This document shows, one piece after another, positions 47,716 to 57,479 of a stretch of DNA of 64,000 nt. The number at the start of each line of letters is the position of its first letter. Position 1 is the first letter of the stretch. The DNA comes from Nipponacmea schrenckii (lineage: Eukaryota; Mollusca; Gastropoda; Lottiidae). The stretch lies in NCBI GenBank assembly GCA_030562195.1, contig JAUJPP010000012.1, positions 1,364,001 to 1,428,000 of the forward strand, in the 5' to 3' direction. The translations under genes and the position numbers were made by a program. The notes beneath the pieces were generated by a model, which was given only the letters and a program-made list of their open reading frames with translations, had not been told where the DNA came from and searched no databases.

Positions 47716-49749
47716 ATGCCAAAAAAGAAAGTTAAAGAAAAAACTTTTGATGATCCTGGATTTTGGGCAGCAGGGCCCAATAGCAATGTAAGAGTTCAAG
47801 TAGAAATGGAAGAAGGATCGTGGCTGCATCCGAGTGAAATCATACCTGAAGACAAAACAGGGGTTGTCAAATCTATGAAACGTAAATTTCCAGAAGAACA
47901 GGTCCCCTTGTCATCCCCTATAAAATCCAAGAAAAGAAAATCGAATAAAAAGAAAAACTCTCAGGAACCCTTTGCCCCAAATACATGCGTAGAAGATGTA
48001 GAACAGTTAAGGGATGATTTCGAAAGTAATACAGAATGGAACATGAGAAGAAGTTTTTTAACAGAATACATGGGGTTCATGAGCTTAGATAGGTTAATAT
48101 GTCTATCAAAATGTTTTATAAACTATGAAATTTATGGTAATACTTATCCTAGAGAAGTAATGTTAATTTTAACAGAACTGAGACCAGCTGTAGCTGATGT
48201 GATCCCTGATAAAAAGGAACGTCTTAAATCCCAATATGAAGTGGAGTTTGTGAAGCCCACTAAACCTGAGTCTGAAGAACCAGTATCAGATGCCTTGTAC
48301 AATCAACAGAAAGCTTCATCTAAAGGAATGATTAACTTTGTGAAAGCTGGAGCAAGTTACGAAAGTATCAACTATGCAAAACCAGAACCAGATGATAAAG
48401 AGAGTCCTTACCAACCTAGTCCATTACCCTGTCATAAACATTTCAGTGATTTACAAAAACCTAATGAATATGATTCTCTTTATGATAAAATGCAGGGACG
48501 AATAGAAATTGAACAGAAAGAACGAAAATTATCATCCATGAGAAGTACATTAGAAAATCTTCAGAAAAGTAAACCGGATGCAAATTGTATTAGTAAATTT
48601 TATGAAGCGTGTCAAAAGGTAAAGATTGTTCCTCAAGCTGAATCTGATATCCATTTACAAGGATTTTTGTGTAAAGTACTTCTGGACGACATTCTAGTGG
48701 CAGAAAGCATAGCCAAAAATAAAAAATCAGCCCGTGCTGATGCACACAATCTAGCCTGTGAAAAAATACTGAAACCATATCACAAGTTAATTGGAACCCA
48801 TCCAAATCACTTAACATTTGAATGTTCTGATCAACCTTTTGATTCTGACAAAAGTAATGATCAGAAAAATTCTTTAAATTTAACTCCAAGTAAATCAGGT
48901 ACTGGTGGTGAAATATCTGTTGACTTAAAGGAATTAAAGATTATTAAAAAACAACTAATAGATTTCTACTTCAGGGAGTTAAATGACGACACTTTTGACT
49001 TTCCTCTAAATTGTTTGCATCAAACCTGTGACTTTCTTAAAGTGTCTTTAGAATTGAAAAGTTTAAATTTGAAATGCGGTGAAGTGAAATGTGAGTTGTT
49101 CATAAATGGAGTAAAATGTGGACAAGGAGTTGGAGACAAGGCTAAAGAAGCTGAACAGGAAGCTGCCAAGGATGCTGTACAGAAATTACGAAATATTTGC
49201 TGGACAATGAAATATAAAACTGTTGTGGATGCTGATAATGACAAGTTATCCAAAGACTCAGTGATGGTAGATAAAGAAAAGGTATCCAACGAGATTGAAC
49301 ATGGGAAGAAATTAGGAGATTCAAATATTGGTAGTAAATTAATGAAAAAGATGGGTTGGAGTGGTGGTGGTATTGGTAAAAATCAGCAGGGTCGAGAAGA
49401 ACCAGTATTAATCAATAAAGTTGTTGAAAGATCGGGTTTGGGAGCTGATAAATCTTCACAAAAGGAACTGAAAAATGTTGTGTTTAAAATTGTGAATGAT
49501 TATTATCATTCTAATGATGACACTGATATAGCTTTTGCTCCTGATTTTTCAAGTTTTGAGAGAAAAGTTATTCATGATTCCTGTCGTAAATTTGGATTGA
49601 AGAGTAAAAGTTATGGAAGTGGAGATGATAGATATCTAGTGATCAGTCGCCAGAGAACACCACAAGAACTTTATCAGTATGTGGCATCAAAGGGGGGAGA
49701 AACGCATAAATATAAACTCATACCACCCTTATTGTCAGAATTCAAATAG
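47716..49749 (+). CDS. NKRF: NF-kappa-B-repressing factor (XTBD, dsRBD, G-patch, R3H)
   Basis: Intronless 677-codon frame (human NKRF about 690 aa). A TAA lies in frame 18 bp upstream, so ATG 47716 is the first possible start unless a 5' exon is spliced in. Lysine-rich nuclear localisation stretches lie at ~53-80. An XRN2-binding XTBD follows at ~100-165 (WNMRRSFLTEYM, SLDRLICLSKCFINYEIYG). Two dsRBD-like regions lie at ~293-355 and ~405-493, both ending in Ala-rich helices (ADAHNLACEKIL; AEQEAAKDAVQKL). A G-patch is at ~536-580 (GSKLMKKMGWSGGGIGKNQQ G) and an R3H domain at ~585-650 (FERKVIHDSCRKFGLKSKSY, RYLVISR). Family role: nuclear/nucleolar RNA-binding protein that recruits XRN2 and stimulates DHX15 through its G-patch, with repressive effects on some promoters. 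The domain order and the GWSGGGIGK G-patch make the assignment strong. Confidence 0.92.
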   Translation: MPKKKVKEKTFDDPGFWAAGPNSNVRVQVEMEEGSWLHPSEIIPEDKTGVVKSMKRKFPEEQVPLSSPIKSKKRKSNKKKNSQEPFAPNTCVEDVEQLRDDFESNTEWNMRRSFLTEYMGFMSLDRLICLSKCFINYEIYGNTYPREVMLILTELRPAVADVIPDKKERLKSQYEVEFVKPTKPESEEPVSDALYNQQKASSKGMINFVKAGASYESINYAKPEPDDKESPYQPSPLPCHKHFSDLQKPNEYDSLYDKMQGRIEIEQKERKLSSMRSTLENLQKSKPDANCISKFYEACQKVKIVPQAESDIHLQGFLCKVLLDDILVAESIAKNKKSARADAHNLACEKILKPYHKLIGTHPNHLTFECSDQPFDSDKSNDQKNSLNLTPSKSGTGGEISVDLKELKIIKKQLIDFYFRELNDDTFDFPLNCLHQTCDFLKVSLELKSLNLKCGEVKCELFINGVKCGQGVGDKAKEAEQEAAKDAVQKLRNICWTMKYKTVVDADNDKLSKDSVMVDKEKVSNEIEHGKKLGDSNIGSKLMKKMGWSGGGIGKNQQGREEPVLINKVVERSGLGADKSSQKELKNVVFKIVNDYYHSNDDTDIAFAPDFSSFERKVIHDSCRKFGLKSKSYGSGDDRYLVISRQRTPQELYQYVASKGGETHKYKLIPPLLSEFK

Positions 49750-49784
49750 ACAAATTGATAAATTAAAGGAAAAAACAATGCTGA

Positions 49785-49835
49785 TGTGAGGGCGTATGTT
49801 ACCTTACCTCATACATGGCAAGCTATCTTTATTTC
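49785..49835. mobile_element. 3' tip of the dispersed GGCGTATGTTACC element
   Basis: GAGGGCGTATGTTACCTTAC followed by GGCAAGCTATCTTTATT matches the 3' ends of the elements at 10650 and 11905, with an 11-bp insertion. It lies just past the NKRF stop codon; no internal units are present, so it is a truncated copy. Confidence 0.6.
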
Positions 49836-50470
49836 TTTATTTGGTGATGTCACAATTCTAGCTAATAAATATTACAATTAAAACTATATCCAGATAAATA
49901 TACAGGGAACTATAGTCTAAAGAAAACCAATTAAATTTATTGTATTTGACAAGGCTTAAGAATTCTGTGATATCTCAATCCTATTTTAATGTAAATATTT
50001 GTATATTCTGGATGTAAAAACACCAACCAGAGAACATTTTAAAGATATCAGCTTATTCATCTTAATTTAACCCCAACTTATATCTTACTGTTATTATGTT
50101 TTAGCAGTGTTTAAAAATGTTATAAATCTTGTGACATTTAATTAGACATTTAATTCTTAATTGTTTAAACGATCAAGTCATGTTATGAACCACAAAAAGA
50201 GTTACCAACGAACAATCACCAAAGTTTATTACAGTATGAATTATCCTTTGTGATAACCCATAGTTAAGGGGGGCAAACACACCATTAAGAACACAGTTAA
50301 TAATTATTTGAAACTTGATTCCAAATGTAGAAATCCTAGATATTGTTTTATTATTGTGTGTGAGAAGAAAGTTTTGTTAAATGCAATAAAAATATAGGCC
50401 TTTAAATTGCATTAAAATTGTGCCAGAAAATGGCTAAATAAGCTCTTCCAAGAGAAGGAAGTAAATCTGC
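49836..50470. other. Intergenic region after NKRF
   Basis: AT-rich sequence between the convergent NKRF and MRPS2 genes; no gene is recognised. Confidence 0.45.
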
Positions 50471-50973
50471 CTAAATTAAACTTGATATACTAAACACAAA
50501 TTCTTCATGAATGTTTCTTAAAAACTTTTTTTTTAAAACGGAAACAAGTCTGTGACGCGACAAGCGTGGCATAGTTTTTGGTGCCGAATAGCCAAAGTCT
50601 GCTGCCCCCGGAGGTAAATAAAGCATAGTTACTATAGCACTAATAGCAGTCATGGTGCTACATGTAACAGCCCACAGACCCCTGCCATACCTTTTGAGGC
50701 CACAGTCTGCCAAATTCATGCAATGATAAAAGCCCTGAAAATGTTACATTTTGTTTTACTGTAAGTGATAGTATTATCACATGAGAATTAATATCTAATT
50801 AATGTTTATGATGAAATTTAAATATACTCATTTAGTACTACACTTATCAGCTCGCTTTAACGAGGCCACAGAAAACAGAAAGCCTGGCTTTTAGCTTTAA
50901 TCCAGGTTGGTGCACCTAGCACCATGGAAACTTTGACTGTTGTCACTTCCAACTTCCACATGGGCATCTGCAT
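50471..50973 (-). CDS. Possible two-exon small membrane protein (weak)
   Basis: I do not recognise this protein. On the minus strand ATG at 50973 opens 17 codons to a possible donor (ATG/GTGCTAG at 50923). An acceptor (TTTTCAG, exon from 50734) then joins in phase 0 to 87 codons ending at 50471, for about 104 aa. The second exon contains one clear hydrophobic stretch (GLWAVTCSTMTAISAIVTML) that could span a membrane, followed by a basic tail. The sequence around 50471-50740 is less AT-rich than its surroundings, which is the main reason to suspect coding. It lies 60 bp downstream of the MRPS2 stop codon on the same strand, so it could instead be part of the MRPS2 3' UTR. Confidence 0.25.
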
Positions 50974-51034
50974 AGCTATAAGATGAAAACACAACAACAA
51001 TGAAAGTATGAAATCTTATGTTATGAAAAAAATG

Positions 51035-52652
51035 TCAGTTAACATGTTCATCTTTTTCCCTCTTTGCTTTTCCGGCTAGTATGGCCTGTTTAAATAGCTC
51101 ACAATATAATTTAACAGCAATAGGGGTATCATCATTAGCAGGAATAGGGTAGGTTACTAATCGAGGATCACAATTTGTATCTACTATTCCAATAGATGGA
51201 ATTAAAAGTTTTGCTGAGTCTATAACACCAGCATGAGTTTCAAAAACACTGTTTAACACACTGATAAATATACACAAGTCAGGTAATCGTGTGGCACCTT
51301 TGTATATAACATCAGAGTTAGTAAAAGATCCACCTCTCCAATATCTACAATGGGCATATTCACCACAATCTTTGGCAGTTTGTTCTACTATGTCTAATGT
51401 CTGTCTATAACGGCTTGCAAATAATATAACTCCACCTCTATAAGCAATATGAGCAGCAAAGTTCAAGGCATCTTGCATCATAACTTTTGTTTGTTCCAAG
51501 TCAATAATGTCTATATCAAATCTAGTTCCAAATAAAAATGGTGCCATGTATGGATCTCTACATCCTGTTTTGTGGCCCAAATGAGCTCCTACCCCAAAAA
51601 GATTTTTTACAGAAACTTGCTGTTTGACTTTAAAATAATCATCATCAGAAAATTCTTTGGGCTCATCGTCGAGAAAACTTCTTTCTTTTTGTGGCTGAAT
51701 ATGAGCCAAAGCAGCTGGAAAAAATACAATAAACCACCTTTAAAATAGACTGATAGAGAGCTGTTATCAAACATTAGATGACAAAGTATATTTTATCTTT
51801 TGTGTAGTTTCTAAGAAACAAAAAATAATATGTTAACTATGCTTCTGCAGACTGCCTTTTGTTGAAGAGTAACTTGTTACCTTTCAACTACCCTATTCAC
51901 TAATATGTGAATTATTTATCAATATCATCTCAATATTCCTACATACATCAGTACTAAACTATACGTAATTGAGAAAAATAGATACCTTTTTGAAGACTGG
52001 TTGGAGTAGATTTGGAATAATACTTGATGGTAGAGCCAGAATATAAAACATTTAGACCTAAAGCAATAGAGAACGAATCTTTGTTAAATTTATAAGACAA
52101 ATTTAGTTGGCTGAATGTTAGACAGGACCATGTAAAATAAAAAGTTGTATTACATATTAAAAAAATAGATTCCGTAATCATCAACAAAGTCTAAGTATAA
52201 ATCAAATGTAAATCACCAAAAAAAATAATTTTAGGAAAAACCATTATTATCAGGCCTATCAATGCAATAGGGCAGTAGACCTAGTTATTATGATATATTT
52301 ATAAGTCTTAGAAGTACCATTATACTATAATATACCTTATGTCGACTTTACAAAAAACTAAACAGGGTACCTTTTATTCCCATGCAACTGGGAGTGGGAT
52401 AGCAAACTAGCCTTATTGGCCTATTAGGCCTATAATGCTATATAGTGAATGAAGCCAGTGAAGGGTCGATGCCAAGCAAATAGCCTTATAGTTATATAGT
52501 TCATATTATTTTCATGCAAACGTTACAAATGTGTATACTTTTGTAACAATTCTGTATGTTTGTAAACAATAGAATAGAATCGAGGTGGAATTACCTTGCA
52601 ATGGATAAAATAGTTTATTTAGTCGCAAAATCTGCATCAAGGGCGCTGCCAT
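51035..52652 (-). CDS. MRPS2: Mitochondrial small ribosomal subunit protein uS2m
   Basis: Three exons on the minus strand: 52652-52595, 52057-51986 and 51714-51035 (58, 72 and 680 nt), giving about 269 aa (human about 296). Both introns are phase 1 with GT/AG ends. Exon 1 encodes a basic, hydrophobic leader (MAAPLMQILRLNKLFYPL) that fits a mitochondrial targeting peptide. Exon 3 holds the uS2 domain: NLFGVGAHLGHKTGC, DIIDLEQTKVMM, ALNFAAHIAYRGG, DCGEYAHCRYWRGG, GIVDTNCDPRLVTYPIPAND. It is a structural component of the 28S subunit of the mitoribosome. The GHK and GIVDTNCDP motifs are conserved. The gene is convergent with NKRF and divergent from the ankyrin/SOCS gene starting at 53712. Confidence 0.95.
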
Positions 52653-52657
52653 TTTGG
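52646..52657 (-). promoter_or_regulatory. YY1-like motif over the MRPS2 start codon
   Basis: The minus strand reads CAAAATGGCAGCG across the initiator ATG, close to the YY1 core AANATGGC(G/A)GC. The same kind of site overlaps the RUBCN start. Confidence 0.3.
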
Positions 52658-52799
52658 AAAGGGAGGTAACCCTGCTACAGAACCTTTTCCATGACCTAAA
52701 TTTAGACAAACTTACTTGTATACATTCCAAAATGTAGTCAGTGAACAATCCAGTTATCCAGTTTGTGATGTTTAAGGTATTTTTTGTGCATTACTGTTT

Positions 52800-53700
52800 G
52801 ACAGATTAATCTAGAAAAACTAGAATAAGTGTGAGTAAACAATGATATTGTAGAGTTAAAATAAAACCTTTCTAAGTCTGGGATTTTATATAGCCTACTA
52901 CGTCTCGAATAGCCCATTCTTCTAGGCCTAAGTACTTGTTCTAAATCTAATGCTTATTCATTGAGGTAAACTACATGTAATCTACATAATTTTTTTATAG
53001 ATCTATAAATTAGCAAGTGTCAGCTCGGGTAGGTTAAGGATAGTTGCTCACCTAATAAATAAGATAGGACGATTGCATTGCTCATTCCATTGATCCATAT
53101 AATAGTATCCCCATCAATGTGTGATCCCATCCAATTTATGACAAGGAAACAAACAATTGAATATAAAATATGTCTTGTGTCCTTTTTTTCATTTTGAGGT
53201 TGAGCAATTGACTAGTGAGAAACTGATTATGAACACTGTTAAGGCGCATGATCCAGTTAGGTTAGGCCTACACCTACACCTACACCAGTAGGCTACCGGC
53301 AGCCATAATTTTAAATAAATTTTGTATAGTAACCACAGAGCAGACTACAGGTACTTAACCCTCATACAAGAGGTTATGTCTCCATCATGCTTTTGTATTC
53401 ATTGCTTAACCCACAATTCCTAATAAAAACCCTGAAGGAAGCAAATTCTGAGATATGGCCATATCTAACTTTCTCGAAACAAGTCATATGGAGGTTTGGG
53501 ACTGCATTTGAAATTTTTTTCATAAATAATAGGTCTACATAATTTATATTGACTTAAGAATCCTGGTTTGTAGCCTAGGCCTAATATTAATAAACTGTAT
53601 AATTTGTTGGAACAGTACTCTCATCAAGTAGGCCTATACAAGTAACAACTTAACATTCATTTTCCTTTATTACTATATTTATTTATGTTATACAGGCCCT
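52800..53700. other. Intergenic region between divergent MRPS2 and ASB genes
   Basis: About 1 kb of AT-rich sequence that should contain both promoters. TTATACAG at 53689-53696, 15 bp before the ASB ATG, looks like a splice acceptor, so the ASB gene probably has an untranslated first exon somewhere in this interval. No exon could be placed. Confidence 0.4.
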
Positions 53701-53711
53701 GAAACATTATA

Positions 53712-55913
53712 ATGGAAGAATTGAATAAGCGAATACCATTTGCTACTCAACAAATATTTAGTAATTCCATCGAATCTAATAATGAGGAAATATTTATGCG
53801 ACATGTTGGATTTTATCGTAAAGACAGAAAATACCCTATCAATATACAGCAAGGTATTCTAGACTGTTGTCAATATGGTAGAGTTGAAATGCTTAAAATG
53901 CTTCTTGCTTTTAACTCAAATGTGAATTTTCAAAATTCAGAGAATCGTCGTGCTTTACATTTTGCTGTTCTGAGTGGTTCATTAGAAATAGTGAGGATGA
54001 TAATAAGTGCAGGATCTGCTGTCAATTGTTATGATAAAATGTCTTATTGTCCAATACATTATGCTTGTGAAAATGGTTTTGCTGAAATAGTTCATTATTT
54101 GATTCGAAGAGGTGCTCATGTTACATTCTCTAAGATATTTACAAGTGGAGAGACACCTTTACATGTTGCCTGTAGATCTGGTCATGTAGAAGTAGTAAGA
54201 GTTTTGTTAACAAATGGAGCTGATATCAATTGCAAATTAGATCAAGCAAAAAATTGTCAGTTAACTCCCTTACATCTTGCTGCTAAACATAGTAAATGTG
54301 ATGTTATAGATACTCTGTGTAGCCGAGGAGCGAATGTCAATGCTAGAAGTTCAATTGGAATAACACCTTTACATATAAGTGCTCAAGTTGGGGATGTGAA
54401 TGCAGTGAAAATATTGTTAGAATATGATGCAGATGTATCAATAAGAGAGGGTAGTGAAAGGGGTGAGTCAGCCTGTACTCTAGCAATATATGAAGGACAT
54501 GTTGAAGTTGTTAGAACATTATTAGAGTTTGAACACAATATCCATTTTCACAGTTCACATGGATTCTCTGCTCTAAATGCTTCCATCAGTGGACCAAATC
54601 ACCAGTGTTTCGAGATATTGATTAAATGTGGAAGTGATATCAATGAACAAACTGATAATACACAAGAATCATTGTTAATGATAACAGTAGGGTTAGGTGA
54701 TATCCCGAAAATACAGTTGTTATTAGAATATGGTGCTAATGTTAATTTACCAGATTTTAAACTTTATACACCTTTACATAGATCACAAATTATTAAAGGT
54801 AAGTGTGTTTGGATTTTTAAATGATATGTATAGGATATGCCATACCTTTTTCCTATACCGGTATTGTAAAATAGGATTTGTATTGTTAGGTATAATTGAT
54901 GCTTTAGTACCCAGCCATTTAATCTGTTTAAAGGATGTTGGTCAAAGGTAAAAGCATTTGGAAATTGTTTAGAAGACATTGCAAGTAGGCCTATGTATGA
55001 AATCAATGTTATTTTGCATAAAGTAAATGGTCCTTTATGATTTTTATTCCATTATATTTTTAACTCCATTATAATTTGGATGGGTATTGTATATTTCAGA
55101 AAGTAATGATGTAAAGAAAGAGATAGCCAAGATATTAATGAAAGCTGGTGGTAAACTGAATGCAACAGATCGTGATGGTTTTACACCGTTACATCGGGCT
55201 ATATTTACTAATGTATTACGTGGTGAACAGTGTCAACCTTGTATACAACTACTGGTGGAATCTGGTTGTCGTTTATTCCCTGGTCCTCCACCAGATATAA
55301 GAAAAAGGTAACTAAATATCAGAACCTTTTCTAGGTCTTACTAACTATATGATAGAACTAATATCAGCTACATTTATTCTTAGCACTTTTAATAGAAATC
55401 CTACTTTTAGTTGGTAAGCCTATCTGATGATTTTATAATAATTTTAAATATAACCTCCCAAATGACATGATGCTATCACCTATTTGATGAACTTTGGCTT
55501 CCATGTGCCATTATCCTGCTGATATTTGAAACATACTTCTTCTCCTCTTAGAATAGTTGCATTTATTTTTTAGCCAATCACCTCTATACTGGTTAACATG
55601 GAATGGTCAATATGCTATAGCTGAATATTTAGTACAAGCTGGTTGGGATATGAGTTCAGAGACTTGGATTAATATAATACCAGCCAGAACACAACAATAT
55701 AAACTACAACAACAATTTCAACAAATAGCTAGTAATACACGATCATTGAAGCATTACTGTAGAAAGACTATTCGTGATAGACTATTGGTGGTAACTAAGG
55801 ATCGTGATGTTACACCTTGTATATCACAATTACCATTACCACAATCATTGAAAGGTTATTTATGTTTCCATGATTGTCAGTTTAAACCAACTGATTATTT
55901 TGATGATTTATAA
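53712..55913 (+). CDS. Ankyrin repeat and SOCS box protein (ASB family)
   Basis: Three exons: 53712-54798, 55100-55307 and 55574-55913 (phases 1 and 2), 544 aa. After ~40 residues come about ten ankyrin repeats, from IQQGILDCCQYGRVEMLKML (~46) through several GETPLHVACRSGHVEVVRVL and LTPLHLAAKHSK type repeats to DGFTPLHRAIF in exon 2 and SPLYWLTWNGQYAIAEYL in exon 3. The C-terminus (~489-535) is a SOCS box: LKHYCRKTIRDRLL, then ISQLPLPQSLKGYLCF. The SOCS box recruits Elongin B/C and Cullin 5, and the ankyrin array selects the substrate, so the inferred role is a substrate receptor of a CRL5 ubiquitin ligase. Which ASB number it matches could not be decided. A likely polyadenylation signal, AATAAA, lies near 56057. 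Confidence 0.93.
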
Positions 55914-55919
55914 TAACAC

Positions 55920-57479
55920 TCTTATATTGTAAGCTTTTCAAAATAACAAAATATTTCACTCAATGCTTCAGTAGAAGATTTATATAGAAATACTAGAGAC
56001 TTGTAGAGATTCATGATGTACGATCTTCAGATATTTATGTATTTTATAGTCCTGTAATAAATTAATTTGTCAATTATTTAATTAACTTGCTGTTAACTGA
56101 AATGTTTACCTTCTCATCTTCATAAATATTGTACTGGTCAAACTAACCCTACTTTTGCCTAAAACATGTACATCCTTCACAAATTTTTATACATCATACT
56201 GAGTATTTCAAAGATCACGGGATTTTATCAGCAGGTGAAATATGTAGTTATGAGTATATAATTTATATTGATGTAAATGCAACTTTAAAGAAACACAGCT
56301 TTTAAAGGGATAATAGGCGTTAGAACGAACATAAAATTTTAAGTTCACTCAAATTTGGACAATAACAGTATATATCCATCAGTGGACTTACCTATACATC
56401 AAAATCCCTCTAAAATCCGATAAAACCCCAAAATAAAGTAGTTAATCATAAAACGCTTGAGCCATCCATCAAGCGATTTTCAAATCGTGTAAATATAAAG
56501 GGAAGTAACTCTAACATGTGGGTTTTCACGCGTCCTTGACCCCTACTGTTGAATTCCACAATGATGTTTTAGCGTTGATTTACCAGACACTTTTATTCTC
56601 AAACTGAATGGAATCGTCACTGGCTCACTTTTTTTTTAAATTCCGAATATATTTTTATTGTGGCTTTTTAAAATTTGGTAAAGTGTGGGATGCATACTTA
56701 TTTAACTAATAGTCAATATTAAACACAAATATAAGCCGTAGGACGAGTGTATTCTAACGCCTATTATCCCTTTAAGGACATGCTTTCTACTATGATTCAC
56801 CCCGGATTTTTCCTTTGACATGGACTGTATAACGGTCACTGTAACACCCCTTTTCCCCACCAGACAAGCCCCTCCTATCCTCCAATTAAGCATGGAGGTT
56901 TTTAACAATTAAATAAGATAACATTGTCAGACACAATGACATACAAAATTAATTTCTTCAAAATTTATAACCATTGTTTCAATATACAGGTATATAATTT
57001 GTAACAATAATTTTAACAGCCAACCCAAAATGGTTTTTGATTCAAATTCCAACTTCTGATTCCATTATATACATCACCCTTTACCAGAAAATATATTGGA
57101 GGAATAGAATAAGTTTTACTGGAAATGAAGTTAACAATTTATTTATAATAGATAAACTGATGTGTTACTTGAATTTCTGATGGATGTTGAACTGGATCTT
57201 ATTATTTGAGAGAAATAACCAGGAAATTCCATTTTCCTAAGAGAATGTTCAGATGCACAATCTTCAAAGTATATTAATTCATTTCCCAGACTTGTTTCAC
57301 AATAAACCAAAACAGGCTTTAATAGATGGTCATTGAAAAAGTGCTAATAGAAATACAGTGTTTCTTTTAGGGAGATTTTGTCATACGTTGAACTGTTATG
57401 GATTAATCACTGCGTATAATGAAATTGATGTTTTCCCATACTCCAAATAAATATAAACAGTTATTTTCCTAACCAAGCA
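55920..57479. other. Convergent ASB/ABCF1 intergenic region
   Basis: Contains the ASB 3' UTR, a TTAA-flanked inverted-repeat element (56306-56771) and the ABCF1 3' UTR. TTTATT at about 57138-57143 is an AATAAA on the minus strand and could end ABCF1. No gene is seen. Confidence 0.45.
56306..56771. mobile_element. TTAA-flanked MITE with ~20-bp terminal inverted repeats
   Basis: The left end AGGGATAATAGGCGTTAGAA and right end TTCTAACGCCTATTATCCCT are perfect 20-bp inverted repeats, each bordered by TTAA (56302-56305 and 56772-56775). TTAA duplication is typical of piggyBac-like insertion. The ~466-bp interior shows no transposase, so it is a non-autonomous copy. Confidence 0.85.

Noticed and set aside
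48590..49324. Minus-strand frames inside NKRF
   Set aside because: Antisense shadows of a clearly coding plus-strand exon.
54730..55006. Short frames over the ASB exon 1/intron boundary
   Set aside because: They read through the GTAAGT donor or lie antisense to the gene.
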